A DNA stretch of 64,000 nucleotides from assembly GCF_016808095.1 (NCBI RefSeq), contig NC_068971.1, forward strand, positions 16,852,501 through 16,916,500, read 5' to 3'. Below are positions 1 through 13,197 of this stretch, one piece after another (position 1 is the stretch's first letter; every line of letters begins with the position of its first letter). Origin of the DNA: Vigna angularis (Eukaryota > Streptophyta > Magnoliopsida > Fabales > Fabaceae). The translations under genes and the position numbers were made by a program. The notes under the pieces are model-generated. The model searched no databases, was not told the origin of the DNA, and saw only the letters and a program-made list of their open reading frames with translations.

Positions 1-650
1 ATATGTTGTTTCATTTAGGAGATGTCATGGTGATTATTACGTGTAAGAATAATATCATAAACATATATTATTAAATAGATACACTTGGCACTTGAGTGAC
101 AACAAAAGACTGAATGATCTGCCTCATTACGAGTCATACAAAACTATTGAACAACACTGCTAAATTTTCTAAACCATGTTCTAGAAGACTATTTTGGGCT
201 ATATAAAGATTTGTAGAGACACCATATCAATCTAGAAGACTCCCTTTGAGTAACTTGAAGGTGGTTCCATATAAATTTCTTTTTGCATATCTCAATTAAG
301 AAAAACATTTTTGGTATTAGGTTGAAATGGGACAATTATAAAGAGCAATCATGACTATAAATAAGTGAACATAAGCCATCTTTGCCATTGGAAAAAAAGT
401 ATCACTATAATCCAAACCAAAAATTTGTGTGTAACCTTTGGCTAAAGAACGAGCATTGAGATAATCAATAGTACCATAAGGACCGACTTTGATAACAAAG
501 ATCCTCCTACAATCAACAATAGTTTTCCCATATAATAATAGGATGAGCCCTCAAGTTCCACCATTACAAAGAGCATTGATTTGATCAAGCATGGCCCGAC
601 GCCAACCAAGATAAGCTAAGGCATCACCTACAAATTTTGGAAATGACATA
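1..650 (-). pseudogene. Ty1/Copia reverse-transcriptase relic
   Basis: Read on the minus strand, this stretch gives a recognisable but stop-broken Copia RT. Near 600-640 it reads like the 'xxGWRRAMLDQINAL' start of the RT region. Near 400-560 it reads like GKTIVDCRRIF... and LAKGYTQIFGLDYSDTF. Near 1-140 it reads MTRNEADHSVF followed by YVYDI, where the family has the catalytic Y-V-D-D. The first catalytic Asp is therefore replaced by Tyr, and several nonsense and frame breaks occur. The element runs off the window start, and no LTR was identified. Identification rests on remembered family motifs; it is certainly non-functional. Confidence 0.8.
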
Positions 651-2540
651 GTAGAAACAGAGAAAAGATAAGTATACAAAGATGAAGATAATCTATGGTA
701 ACTTGAAATAGTGAAATGGAGAGATTGATTATAGGTAGAACTTATTCATTTAGGAGAATAATTAGAAGTTCAACCTCAGTTTTCAGAGATGAAGGATTGA
801 ATACTAGATGTGAGTTATTTGATGAATAATGAGAATGTTGTCGTCGACTATACACCTGAAGGGTTGACGAAGATAAAAAATCTAGAAATAGACTAGATAC
901 AATATAAGGATCACAAATAACATAAATATTGACAACCTGAAACTTAAAATAAATAGAAAACCATTAAATATGGTATTAGAAAAATAAAATAATGAAAATT
1001 TTCCATACTTTTCTAAATTTAATTTGCAAAAATATATTTTAGAATTAAATATAATTAAAATTTAATTAATTTTTATCCCAATTGATGATACCATGGAAAC
1101 ATATCCTTTCCAATATTTTATTTTCAATGAAAATTTCTTATACACAATACCAACTTTCAATATTCAGAAAATTATTTTTAAATATTATTAGTAAATTAAG
1201 TGATACTTACCAGTCTCGATTTATAACACCTTTTTAACTAATTCGCCCACTTTAATAAAGTTGAAAATATTAAATTAATAAATAACTTATATTATTTTTC
1301 TAAATTATCGTTATCATGATTTTAATACCTGAAGTACTAATATTCTCTAACAAGATTGGAAGAGCAAAACTTTATCTATTTGTTTCAAATATTTACTATA
1401 TTTGATAAAAATGTATAAATTCATTTAAGGTTAAAATCATTTTATAGTCCTAATGATTACGAAAAATTCAATTAAATTTTTATTTTTATTTGGTTCAATT
1501 TAATCTTTTAATTTTTTAAAATGGTTTAATTATGTTAGATTTCCACTTAGAATTTATACATCAAACTATTCAATTTTAAAAACCAAAATATTTAAATTAA
1601 TTTTCATTTTTAGATAGAATGATTTATATATAAAATCTAACAAAAATCAAATATTAATCTAACATTAAATATCTAATTAAATCTTTTTAAAAACTAAAAT
1701 AATAAACAGAATCAAATAAGAATTAAGAATTTAATTAAATTTTTTATTAGAATTAAAGGAGAAAAAGGAATTCTAGCCATTAATTAAAGATATATATAAA
1801 AACAATTGGTATATCATCCAAAACCATAAATTTTGTATGTTAAGACACCGGAAATCTTAACCAACTTTCTTAATTAAAATGATTACTTTTTCGTATTTGA
1901 AATTTTGGAGAAACAGTTACCAACCCACCTATTTAAAATTAAATAAGACAAAGTAATCGGGAAAATAAATTAGTGCATAAAAATGTTTTAATGTTCGAAA
2001 ATAGCAAACTTAAAATCAGTGAAATTCGTTAATTTAATATATTAATTATATTTAAAGTGTTATTTAACTCTCTTTTTTTGGTCAGGGAAAATTTTTTTAT
2101 GTAAGTGGTAATATTAAAATGTATTTGACAATTAAAATAAATAGTTAAATTTACAGATTTAAACAAAAAGAATTAGAATCTTAAATGAAACCGTTCATAA
2201 CATGACAGTGCCATAAACTTTTATAACCAAGATGTCCTTTTACATTAAAATTTATGTTTTAAAGTAGCGTATGGAGCATACACTCATGGAGAGATAAAAA
2301 TAAAGAGATTCATTTAAAATTTCTTTTTGAAAGAGAAGATAATGTATAATGAGGTTATAAATAGTACGATACATGACCCACTTCTTTGTGCGATCAACAG
2401 TGGATGGTAGTTCAACGTGTCCCAGAGGGTCTCATCATTTGTCCCCACCCGTGTAACCTTAACATCTCCCAGGAAGCGAATCGGGGCATATGCGTAATCT
2501 CACACAACATCCACGTTTCCTGTTCAACCGAACCCCTCTT
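651..2540. other. AT-rich intergenic region
   Basis: Very AT-rich spacer between the Copia relic and the promoter of the CPL2-like gene, with many homopolymer A/T runs. I see no convincing reading frame, LTR end or RNA gene. The last 250 bases become less AT-rich and probably belong to the upstream promoter. Confidence 0.6.
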
Positions 2541-2547
2541 TCGGGCC

Positions 2548-2556
2548 TATATATAT
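2548..2556 (+). promoter_or_regulatory. TATA box of the CPL2-like gene
   Basis: The sequence CTATATATATGG lies about 290 bases before the chosen start codon and just before a GA-rich leader (2585-2620), a typical plant 5' UTR. Transcription would begin near 2580. The call rests on sequence and position only. Confidence 0.55.
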
Positions 2557-2622
2557 GGAAGCCTTGTGATAGTTTGAAAACGCAGGCTAGAGAGAGAAAC
2601 AAGAGAGAGAGAAAGTGAGAAA

Positions 2623-2730
2623 ATGCTCCGAGTCTCAGAGACTGTAATAGAGAGAGAGGTAGTGTTTACTCTGCAAGAGTATCTTCGACGATTGGAAGAA
2701 CCAAACAACGAAAGAGGAAAACGGCATTAG
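2623..2730 (+). CDS. Upstream ORF in the CPL2-like leader (35 codons)
   Basis: If transcription starts near 2580, the first AUG in the leader is at 2623. It opens a 35-codon frame (starts MLRVSETVIE, ends RGKRH) that stops at 2728-2730, before the main AUG at 2844. It would be translated before the phosphatase and could reduce or condition its expression. The AUG context (AAAAUGC) is moderate. A spliced leader could remove it, so it is a candidate only. Confidence 0.4.
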   Translation: MLRVSETVIEREVVFTLQEYLRRLEEPNNERGKRH

Positions 2731-2843
2731 CGAATCTGCTAGAAACTCTCGTCTCCTGAGCATTCTTCTCTCCGTCTTGCGTTTTAGTCTCCACTGTCGT
2801 CGTTTCCATTTCCGATACTCGGAAGCGTTTTTGCGCGCGAGTG

Positions 2844-5800
2844 ATGAGTCGTTTAGGGTTCAAACATGAGGTCTACGATGGCGACAAGCACGTCGGCGAA
2901 CTTGACGTTTTTCCGACGACGCCGTTTCACAACTTCCGCTTCCCCAACAACGAGATTCGCATCCACCACTTCAGCGCCAAGAGCGAGCGCTGCCCTCCGC
3001 TGTCGATCCTTCAAACCATTGCCGCATTCAACGTCCATTGCAAGCTCGATTCCTCAGTCGCTGCAGAGCAAAAGGAGCTAATCTCCATCCACGCCAGTTG
3101 CTTCTACGAAATGAAGGTTAAAATCAATAAATTAAATGCGTGAAATAAGTAAATAAAGCTTTTATTTTCTTTAATTGTAGTGTTTCTGACAAAGCGGTGC
3201 GTTTTAGACGGCGGTAGTGCTGGTGAACGACGAGGAGATTCACCTTGTTTCGATGCCGAGCAAAAGGAAGAAGTTCCCCTGCTTCTGGTGCTTCGCGGTT
3301 CCTGTAGGACTCTACGACGCTTGCTTGGGGATGCTTAACCTGAGGTGTCTGGCGATTGTGTTCGATTTGGACGAGACACTCATCGTTGCAAACACGATGA
3401 AGTCGTTTGAGGATAGAATTGAGGCCTTGAGGAGTTGGCTTTCGCGCGAGATCGACCCGTTGCGGGTGCAGGGGATGTCCGCGGAACTTAAGCGCTACCT
3501 GGAAGACCGGTTGCTGCTGAAGCAGTTTGCGGAGAGCGATTGTGTGGTGGATAACGGGAAGGTGTATAAGGTTCAGATGGAGGAGGTGTTGCCGCATTCC
3601 GGTAGCCACGAGAAACTGATTCGTCCGGTTGTTAGGCTGCAAGATAGGAATATTGTACTCACACGCATCAATCCTGAGGTTTGTGACTTTATGGTTATTA
3701 GTTGGCTGCGACTTTTGTGACTTTAGTTGCTCAGTGAGAGCTTTGTCTGTGTGTTTGGTTTTAGTTGTTGGTTAGTTTTCTGATGTTTGAGTTTTGGGGT
3801 TATTTTTTATGGAGAGTTGAGTGGTGGTTGGAGATTTCTCGATGGAGATTTAGGGTTTAAGTTTGGTTTTTTTTTTAATAGGCGAAGTTTAATGAGAGCA
3901 TAGGTTTTCAACCCCTTTACATATTCATCTACTTCATTACTGCTTTACTCATGTAAACGAATGCTTTCAGAGATTTGGGTTAGAAGAGTAGAGTTTTGCT
4001 CGGTAGTTTTTGGCGGAATTAGGAATGTTTTATTACCTATAAGGGGGAGAGACAAAGAATGACAACATTTTGTGTTTTATTGGTATGTGATATATTCTGC
4101 TTTCTGTAATCTCGTATTTTGGATGATTGGCCATTTAAGAGTTATTATGGTTTAATGTTTTGTGTTGATTCCTTCCTATTTACAGTTTCAGCTTTTGCTT
4201 ATTTGTTTTTGTTTGTGTAAATTGTAACTTTAAATTATCAGTTGAGTTACAAAAACAAGATACGAGCTAAATAACATTGGTGAGTGGCAAATAACATTGC
4301 GTTAAGTCTTAATTCTATATTTCTATTATTGATTAAATTGCTTGGGATTCCTGCATATGCTTATCCTTGTTATTGATGTATATGCTATCAATGTACTTGG
4401 GAAGGCTTTGGGTTTCTTAGTGGATTGCTTTGTTTAATTTTGTTGTAGTTAAGCATTCTAATTCATCTTCATCCCGTCTCTCTCTCTCTTTAGAAAATCA
4501 ACAGAATACAAACTTGAAATTTTTTTTCATCTGAATTTGTAAGCATGTGGTGTAGTTATTGATTACACCTAATTGATGTATTTGTGTGTGGAAGCGGCCT
4601 TTTGATATGTAGGGACTTTTTATGTTGATTTTTTACAGATTCGTGATACTAGTGTATTAGTGAGATTACGACCAGCATGGGAGGATCTAAGATGCTATTT
4701 AACTGCGAAAGGACGCAAGCGGTTTGAAGTATATGTTTGTACTATGGCTGAAAGGGATTATGCTTTGGAAATGTGGAGGCTTCTTGATCCTGAGGCTCAT
4801 CTTATAGGTCCAAAGCAAATCCTTGAACGTGTCATTTGTGTCAAATCAGGTATGATTCTTTTTTCTTCCTATCTATTTGAACTTTCTGTGAATAATCATT
4901 CTTTAACAAGATAATTATTTTGAAATGAAAGAACCTCTTAAAATAAATTGTTCTATCTTGTATTTTTACAAATACAAATTGCACAACTTCGTTTTTGCTT
5001 TATTATGTCCTGTTGTGGGTTCTTATTGTGTCTAATTTCTTCTTGGCTGCAATTCATTTTCTTATTGTGCAATTTTCAGGCTCTCGGAAATCTCTGCCTA
5101 ATGTTTTTCAGGATGGCATGTGCCATCCCAAAATGGCAATGGTAATTGATGACCGGTCAAAGGTTTGGGAAGACAAGGACCAGCCTAGGGTTCATGTTGT
5201 TCCTGCCTTTACTCCTTATTACTCTCCTCAAGCAGAGGTGCAGTTTTATTTAATTATTGCAAAAAATATTGTTTTCTTCTGAGTGTCCATGGTAGAGACT
5301 TTAACTTTAGTATTTATTTTCTTAGACGGCCAATGCTGTTCCGGTCCTTTGTGTAGCGAGAAATGTTGCATGCAATGTCAGAGGTTGTTTTTTCAAGTAA
5401 GTTATATGATATTTAGTTTCATTAACTCAAATAAACTTCTCACCATGACTAATAATTACTTTCCCATATTCTTAGAGAGTTTGATGAGAGTTTATTACAA
5501 AGAATTGCTGAAATCTTCTTTGAAGATGATATTGGAATTTTACCTCATCCTCCAGATGTGAGCAACTACTTGATGTCAGAGGTATTACGCTGGAAGATAT
5601 GTGTTTTCTAGTTTATTGATGATAACTAGCCATCTAGGAAGACGTGCCATTATATTGCTGTTGAAGATGCTTATTTATTTGTTGCTCTAATATCACCATG
5701 TTCACTGGATGACAGGATGTGCCAAATGGTAATACTAATGCCCCACTAAGTGAAGGAATCAATGGTGCAGAAGTTGAACGGAGGTTAAGCCAGCCTGTAA

Positions 5801-8800
5801 GTTTCCTTGGTTTTCGATGTATTATTTCTGATCTATGTTGGAGCAATGTTTTCTCAGACTTTCTAGTAAATCTTGGTTGGGATTTCTTGTCTGTGTGAGG
5901 AATGTTGGTATTTACGTGCATGGAACATTTGTAGATACTACAATAATTGTCCCTTTATTTATTGTATTTTTCTTTTCAGGGTGATAAATTTCCTGTTGAC
6001 TTAGTTGCCCAACCCATGGTCAACAGTGTTGAGTTTAGACATGAACCCTCTCAGCCAACTGCTGGTATTATTTCAGGTGTCACTGGCCCTGGATCTTCAA
6101 GAATACTGATTCCGCCTTCATTGAGTATGGAACATCGCATGCTATTAGAATTTCTGCATTGTACACTCGAAAATATATGCTTTCTTTTGATGTTTATCTT
6201 TACCAACCTTGTTTCAGAACCTGGTTTGCTTGGACCTCCGGTCAAGCATGAAGGCAGCTCTGTTGATCGTGATTATGACATGCGAAAAGGTGTTCTAGGC
6301 ATGAGACATGGTCCAGATATAAGAGGTCAAATTTCAGCTGAACCTCCTCTGATATCAAGGCCACCCAATCAAGCATCAACATCTTTAACAATGCAGCCAT
6401 TTGGAGGTGGGTTGGTAGAAGATGATATTACCAGCAGAACTCAGACAAATAATTGGTCTATAGCATCTGGTAAAGAATCTAATGTAATAAAGTCCGAAAA
6501 GCATCAGGCTCAACTGAAACCATTTTCTCATAGTGTCGTAGGTTCACCTCCCAATGTCGGGCATCAACAAGCATTGCAACTTAAGACTGAAGAGGTTTGT
6601 CAATAAACATTTGTTGCCTCCTATTTTTTACTGTTTAAGTGTTCTAGGAATACTGTAAAATTTCCTGATTTGAAATATGGCTTATATGTAGGCAACTTCT
6701 GTTTCTGATTTGCAGAGGCAGAATGCTCCATCTAAGCCTCTGCTATCAGGTAAATTTTATTTTCATAATATATTCTGATTTTAAGCCTTTAAGTTGTATT
6801 TGATACTCTTATATGTATGATGAATAGTGTGTGAAAATTGACCAGATACTATGGACAAGCTAGTTTCTGGGCTTCTCATTTACATTTTATTTGCCTATAA
6901 TAATTGCTGTTTTCTGTGTTGTGTTATTGACCCAACATTCTGCAGAGGATGGGATATCTCAGAATCATGCATCTTCTAATTGTAAAGATCTTCAAAATGA
7001 AGCTGGAAAATTGAACTTATTACCACCTCTATCCATTCAAGTGCTGCAGGAAATTGGAAGGCGGTGTAACTCGAAGGTGTGCGTGGCTTCTTCACCTATT
7101 GGATCAATTTCTTTCTTTCTTGAATTGCATTTTGACGTTTTCATTTGTAGGTTGAATTTAAGTCCATTCTAAGCACCAGCAAGGACTTGCAGTTTTCCGT
7201 TGAGGTCAGTGAAATTTCCTTTCTAGTCTTTTCTTTGCTATGCCTGTGTATGCATGTCAGGTGAACAATTATTCTTAATTGCAGTACTCTTTACATATGT
7301 AGTATGAGTTGTGTCATACTAAATTATATGCAGTAGTTGACAGTGTTTTTAAACTAGAATTCGTTATATGGCTATTTGTTACCCATGGTCTGAAGTATTT
7401 ACGGTCTTCTCTGTTTTAAGTGATTCGTAGCCTGTGTTTTAAATTTGTCATGTGATTGGGTTTAGGTACTATTTACCGGTGAGAAAATAGGTGTTGGCAT
7501 GGGTAGGACGAGGAAGGATGCTCAACAACAAGCTGCTGAGAATGCCCTTAGAAGCTTAGCAGGTAAGCACTGTTCAAGCAATTCCAAAAATGTATTCTGA
7601 TTTTGTTGTTTTTGTTTAAAACTTATTGGAATATAGGGATATACTAATAATACATACAGGCTGATGGTTTAGTTATTGCTGCATCCAGTGTCACATCATT
7701 GGTTGTCATGTTTACGGGGATCTATGGAGATTTTCTTTGCTTTTTGGTTAGTGATAACATTTACTTGTTGCTTGACAACAAGTATTTGAATCTGCCCTTG
7801 CATTCCAACTATGCATACCTGTAAAGTTGTTCCGAGGTTCTTTATTTTTGATGGTTTGTTAAAATTGCAAACATTGATTATTGAAGGAAATTGAACAATT
7901 GGGAGTGAGTTCAAGAATATCTTGTAGTACCCGATGTTCAGTCTATGTTAACTGTCAGGGTAGAAAATATCAGCATACTTGGTCCAAGAGGTAAATATTT
8001 TTTGTACTTTATTGTCTGGACTCAAGGAATTGCTTCTCTGCATGACACTGGTGGATGCATCATGCTAAGTCATTGTTACAAGTCTAACTAACTTTTTGCC
8101 CCTTTATTTGAACTTGTTGGAAGTCCTACATCGAATAGAGATAAAGTCAATTTATAGTTTATAACTGAGTGCAAACCTCATCCTACAAGCCAATTTTGTG
8201 TTAGACTACTCCCAAATGGTGATACTTTGCATTGTATCACAAGAAGTACGAGCTAAACAAACTAGACTCGAGCCCAAGGAGAAAGTGACCAACAATGATT
8301 GAAGAGAAAAGTGATAAAGTGGCGTTAAGAGTGGTTTACTGACTTTGAAATTAGGAACCAAGGATGTATATGGACTCAACCTGATTCGACGAGTCAAACA
8401 ATACCAAAACCTTTGAACCTCCAACCTGCCTTTGGCCTTTAATGTCATCATAAGTCTCAATTTTTTTGTTCTTTGAATCTGTCATCCTTAAGGTTCTCAA
8501 CACAATCCAACCATGGTTCCTATTGGTGCTTTAATGAATAAAGGAGATCATTATGATCTTTCACCTTCACAGTTCCATGTTCACTGTGAGGGGGAGTATG
8601 TTTCAACCATTGCAGGCCCCATCAGTCAATGATGGTAGTTTAGTCCCTACAGTATGTTTCAGCCACTGCAGACCTAATCAATCAGTGATGGAAGTTTAGT
8701 CACTGCAGTTTGTTTCAGCCACTACAGGCCCCATTAGTTTGTCGCTTTTAGCCACTGCAAGCCCTATCCTTTCTTGATGGAATCCAGTCTCTGTAGTTTG

Positions 8801-10765
8801 TCGCTTTTAGCCATGCAGGTCCCATCCTTACTTGATGGCAATCCAGTCTCTACAGTTTGTCACTGTCTCTCACTCGTCATTCACTTTTGATGGAAATCAA
8901 CTTTGTCAAAGTCATCCTACTTGAAGGTTCATGTAGATGAAGTTTTGTGGTTGTCCAATATTATTCTCCATAAGCTTATGAGGAATCTATTTGGTGGTTT
9001 GTGAGTCCAATTTAGTTTATAAACATTCTCTCGATGGTCTGAAGCATATGTGCATCTTGTTCGGAGCCAAAGTTACCACGTCTATTGTCTCGATATTTTA
9101 GACAAGTTGATTTTGTTTGATTGAGTTTATTTATTCTAAGCTTGGCACATACAATTTGTATGCTCCAGCTTGAGGGGGAGTGTTAGAATATTTACCCTAT
9201 TTATCATGATTATATTGTGTTTAGGGTTATCCTATTTATCATGATTATATTGTGTTTAAGGTTACCTTATTTATCATAATTATATTGTGTCTAGGTTACT
9301 CTATTTATCATGATTATATTGTGTCTAGGTTACTTTATTTATCATGATTATATTATGTCTAAGATTATCCTAATTATCATGTACTCTTGTATCAATTTAT
9401 TTTTATAAATAGAAAGATTATGAGAGGGATCAATTAAGCCCTCAAGAATTATTTTACAGTTTCATAGTTTATAGGTGGATGCAAATCTCACCTTACAAGC
9501 TGGTTTTGTGGGGTTGAGTTAGGCTTAAAGTCCACTTCTAACAGAACTATAGTAAGTTTTGAATTCTTTTTTTGCTGTATGGAATTACAGAGAAGTATGT
9601 GGCGCATGTGGAGCCTCAGTGTAGAGTCGTTGATAGAGAATTTGACAAGCTTTCTCTTGGACGTGACAATGGTTTCTTGTGGGATGTGGTCAATCCTGAA
9701 TCCAATGAGCCACAAACAGAAGATGGAATGCCCAGAGAAAATGCTTCTGAGGTGGGTTTTCTTAATGTTTTTAGTAGTTGATTTGACTTGTTTATTTAAG
9801 GAAATAGGTGATGCTTGGATAAGGGGGGTATGTGGACTAGAAATTCCAGATGAAAGTGGTTGCTTAGAGAAATCACATCGTTTATGGAATTGTGTAGCAT
9901 CAATGTGAAGGCTAAATCACTGAATGGGGAGTGAACTGGCTTCATGTCTGGTACTGCTGTCTTAGACAGGCTTCTTAAGTTCCGGCTTAAAAGGTAATAG
10001 TTTGGTGGTTAGCCCCTGGTATCTACCCATTATCCAAGTACACCCTTATATCATTTCAACCCTATTGTTGCTATTGCTTGTCTCATTATTGCCTTGCAGT
10101 TCAGTTGGAAAACAAGTAATCAATTACTTTTTCCATAAGGTATATGTTACTGGTTTAATTAGTTCCTTAACAGTTGGTGTAAGGGTTGACACATGGAATT
10201 TGTACAGACTCAAATAATTGGTACCGTTGATAGTACTTGAACTAGGTTGTTTTCTGGAATTTTTATTGTGGGATTAGCTGTATAGCTTTAGGGGGGGGAA
10301 AAGTTGATATACTAGGCGCTGTGTGAATTTCCTAACTTCTCACGTGGATTTAATTATTTGTGTCAATTCACTATGATTTTCAGGCTTCGGATGCTGAGAC
10401 TAGATCAAGTACACCCAATGCCATTAATCAACAAATGGAAAAGCGTATCAGCTCCCCGAGGTAACTTAAATAAGATTTTATCTGAAAGTGTGAAAGCAAG
10501 AATTGTTGGTTTTGATCTCTTGTATCTCATGTTTTCCCTCTCAATGTTTCTGTTTAGTTTCTTCCTCCAGAATATATAATGGTGTCTTTATGACTGCCCG
10601 TCAAAAACTTATTAGGATCTATATCTAAACTTAATGATTTATTACTCCTGAAACTTGTTTTTTTAGGAGTGAGTATTTCATATCGTAAGGGGTGTCCATG
10701 CTTAGTTTTCTTTATTTGCTTTCAGGATGCCTCATTCAGTTTCCAATAAACGATTGAAGGAATGA
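2844..10765 (+). CDS. CPL2: RNA polymerase II CTD phosphatase, CPL2-like (16 exons)
   Basis: Dephosphorylates serines of the RNA polymerase II C-terminal repeat in the nucleus; the family acts in stress and hormone responses. Exons read here: 2844-3116, 3208-3678, 4639-4849, 5080-5237, 5326-5396, 5476-5581, 5716-5796, 5980-6124, 6218-6594, 6692-6749, 6946-7076, 7151-7204, 7466-7562, 9591-9751, 10384-10460, 10726-10765. All have GT-AG borders and phases match, giving 836 aa. The FCP1-type catalytic motif FDLDETL is in exon 2 and the second acidic motif VIDDR in exon 4. A single dsRNA-binding domain spans exons 11-14 ([11 protein letters not shown] to ALRSLAEKYV). The N-terminus MSRLG and the short tail after one dsRBD fit CPL2 better than CPL1, which has two. 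An ATG-less frame reads in from 2841, but 2844 is the first in-frame AUG. Exon limits are by eye. Confidence 0.9.
6125..6217 (+). other. Stop-free intron of exact codon length in CPL2-like gene
   Basis: This intron is 93 bases (31 codons), begins GTATGG, ends TTTCAG and contains no stop in the host frame. Splicing gives a join ...PPSLKPGLLGPP that matches the remembered CPL2 family sequence better than retention does. Retention would insert a hydrophobic segment including CFLLMFIF. It therefore resembles an exitron-type optional intron. Confidence 0.55.
8590..8870 (+). repeat. Degenerate tandem repeat, about 55-60 bp units
   Basis: Roughly five imperfect units, each carrying TTTGT(T/C)(T/G)C...AGCCACTGCAGGCCC and a following GATGG...AGT(C/T)TAGTC block. 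Located inside the intron insertion; no coding potential seen. Confidence 0.6.
9200..9395 (+). repeat. Tandem repeat, six units of about 35 bp
   Basis: Units contain TTATCATGATTATATTGTGT and start near 9201, 9236, 9271, 9304, 9339 and 9374. Spacing is 33-35 bp. The array sits in the U3-like part of the Copia-type LTR within the intron insertion. Confidence 0.75.
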
Positions 10766-13197
10766 AAATGTTGGAAGATAAACAAGATTTACCGTCAGTG
10801 AAGCAACTAGAAATGGGCCTTTTGAGTTATCAGGACGGCACATTATCATTTTGTACGCGAAAAGGTTTTGATGTAATTTGCTCCTGTAATATCTATGGCA
10901 TAGCGGTTGTAGATATGCTAAGGTAAATTTTCCTTGGCTAAATTCTGTTATAGAGAAGGGCATTTTTTTGGTTTTGCCCTACTATTTTTCTCATTTACAG
11001 AATGTTTGTGTAGCCTCTTTTTCAATATTAGTTGGAATATTAATTACAAGAAAATCATTTCTCCTTTGTCACTAGTCGGCTTTTCTTAAGCATTGGTGTA
11101 TTCTGATTTGACTGATTAATATTTGTAGTAGTCACTGTAATTAGTATCCTGAGATATTCGTATGATCTTTTGGGTTCATTATGTGACTAGTAATCGGTTA
11201 AGAGTTTCAGTGTCTCTTTCACAAGCTCAATCATTTGTATTGCTAGGCGAGCTACGGTGGGTCATTTGACCAATTTAAAATTATCCTTGCCAAATTCTTT
11301 TCATTTAAAATGTTCAGAATGTAATATCTCTGAGAGTATCTGGGCGAGTTTATAATGAATTAGGGTATAAAATATGTTTTTTAGTTTAGAAGTAAAAACA
11401 ATGAGAAGTAATTAAATTTGAAGGATTTTTATCGGATGTGGTAAAAATTGGCATTCAAAGAGAAGCAATTTTTTAATTTCTCGAGTGAACTTTGATGTGT
11501 CGGTTGTGCATAATGTAAAATGTTACAAAAAAAGAATATTGAATGAGTAACTTTTGGTAGAAGGGTAGAAAGTAATTATAATCGTGTCTGCGAGGGGAAA
11601 TTTACCGGAGGTGGAGAGCATTATATTTAAAGAAAGATTTAAAGAAAATTATAAAAAGTTTTAGTTATTAGTATGATGTAAAGAGATGTCAAAATGGGAC
11701 ATACGGCCTAGTCTCTTTTATCATGAGTTTAAATGATTGGTTAATTTAATTAAAAAATAATAATTTCTTTTCTTTTATTTATTTATTTTTAAATATTTAA
11801 TCAAAATTTAAAACGTTCAAACCTATTTTAATTTTTATTTTTTTCATTTTAGATGTAACATTCTATATTTAGTAGCTTGCAATTTATAAAAAATAATAAA
11901 ATAAGACAATATAGGATTGGTAAAATAAAATAGATTGTTTATATATATATATATAATTAATATAATTATCTTTAAAAATAAATAATTGTAAAAATAATTA
12001 TTGCAAATTGAAAAAAATTACTCTGTCCCATTAATGTCTTCCACCACAGGCACGTTAAGACCTATCTGTCATATGCTCACATGATAAACTAATTATTCAA
12101 AAGAGATAAACAAACACTAAAAGAAACATTACAGTGTATAAAAGAGTTATTTTAAAATTAATTAAAATATATCAATTATAAACTAAACATGTATAAAGAT
12201 ACAAGTCATATATTTACACAAATAGTTGATATTAGACGCCATTATCTAAATACATGTTTTTGAATTAAATTCATTATGAGCATGCACTTGTAATAGTATT
12301 TATACTTTGTAGTGTTATAAACATAGGAGTTATCATCATATCATTCACAATGTTATTCCTCTTTGTGTTTAGGACCAAAATGGTTCAGTGGTTAGGACCT
12401 TTTGTCATTCTTTCTCCTCACTCCTCTTTTATACAAGTTGAATGGTTGATAGAATATTAGGATACCTTCTTACTAACCTCCCAAATGTCAATGCATGTAC
12501 TAATATAATACCACAAAACATTTCTCCTTAAAATTCTTTCAACAATCATCACCACACAAATCCACAACAATATCACCATCTAAATAAAACGCTATGATAC
12601 TCACAAAAATACATAGTCCATTTAAATTGGTCTCAAACAACTGAATAAGAAAACAAATTCAACATACAAATTGACGCTTGGAGGTGGCGATCAATGCCAA
12701 ACTTTTCACAAAAGGTGGCGCTCAACGACATCCTGGTGCTTAATGCCATTCTTCTCGCAAAAATGGGAGCTCAATGACACTTTTTGATGCTTAGCGTCCT
12801 GGAGACCTGTAGTACAAAAAAATGCAGTGACGCCCTACTGTTGCTAGCACAAAACCATTTGCAAAATGGATGCTCAATGAAACTTTTTGGCTCTTAGAGT
12901 CCTAAAGATAAATTGTTTCAGACGAAGCTTACGTTTAATGCCAATATAGCACTGCTCAACGCTATATCAGTTGACAACAAACATATTTTGTGATTTTAAG
13001 TGAACTTGGACCTCATCAATTGCTCAAATTAGTACTTCTTTTTTAATAGGTTGGTTAAAAATAGCTTTTACACATTAAAATTTATACCAATTTGCTCAAT
13101 TGCTCATATATTTAGTTTTCTCAATCACACAAACCCAAGCAACAATTAAACGCAAATAAATCCTCAAAACCATACAATTCAATTTAGGCATACACAC
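10766..13197. other. 3' flank of CPL2 and AT-rich intergenic DNA
   Basis: The first part is the likely 3' UTR. The rest is AT-rich, with a TA microsatellite near 11940-11956. At about 12665-12960 there is a more GC-rich relic with repeated GGCGCTCAACG/TCAATGCC words, resembling the TCGCT(C/T)AGCGA-rich LTRs further on; I read it as a diverged LTR fragment. No gene seen. Confidence 0.5.

Larger units (their letters stand above)
8115..9543 (+). mobile_element. LTR-type (TRIM-like) insertion in CPL2 intron 13
   Basis: Starts TGTTGGAAGTCC, ends CTTCTAACA, and is flanked by perfect 5-bp duplications GAACT at 8110-8114 and 9544-9548. The left end (8115-8215) and the right end (about 9465-9543) share a diverged stretch (ATGCAAACCTCACCTTACAAGC type), so they look like two copies of a short LTR. 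Between them lies copia-like material: a purine tract CTTGAGGGGGAG followed by TGTTAGAATATTTACCC at about 9168-9196, typical of a Copia 3' LTR start. No intact ORF. It enlarges intron 13 to 2.0 kb without touching splice sites. Confidence 0.65.
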
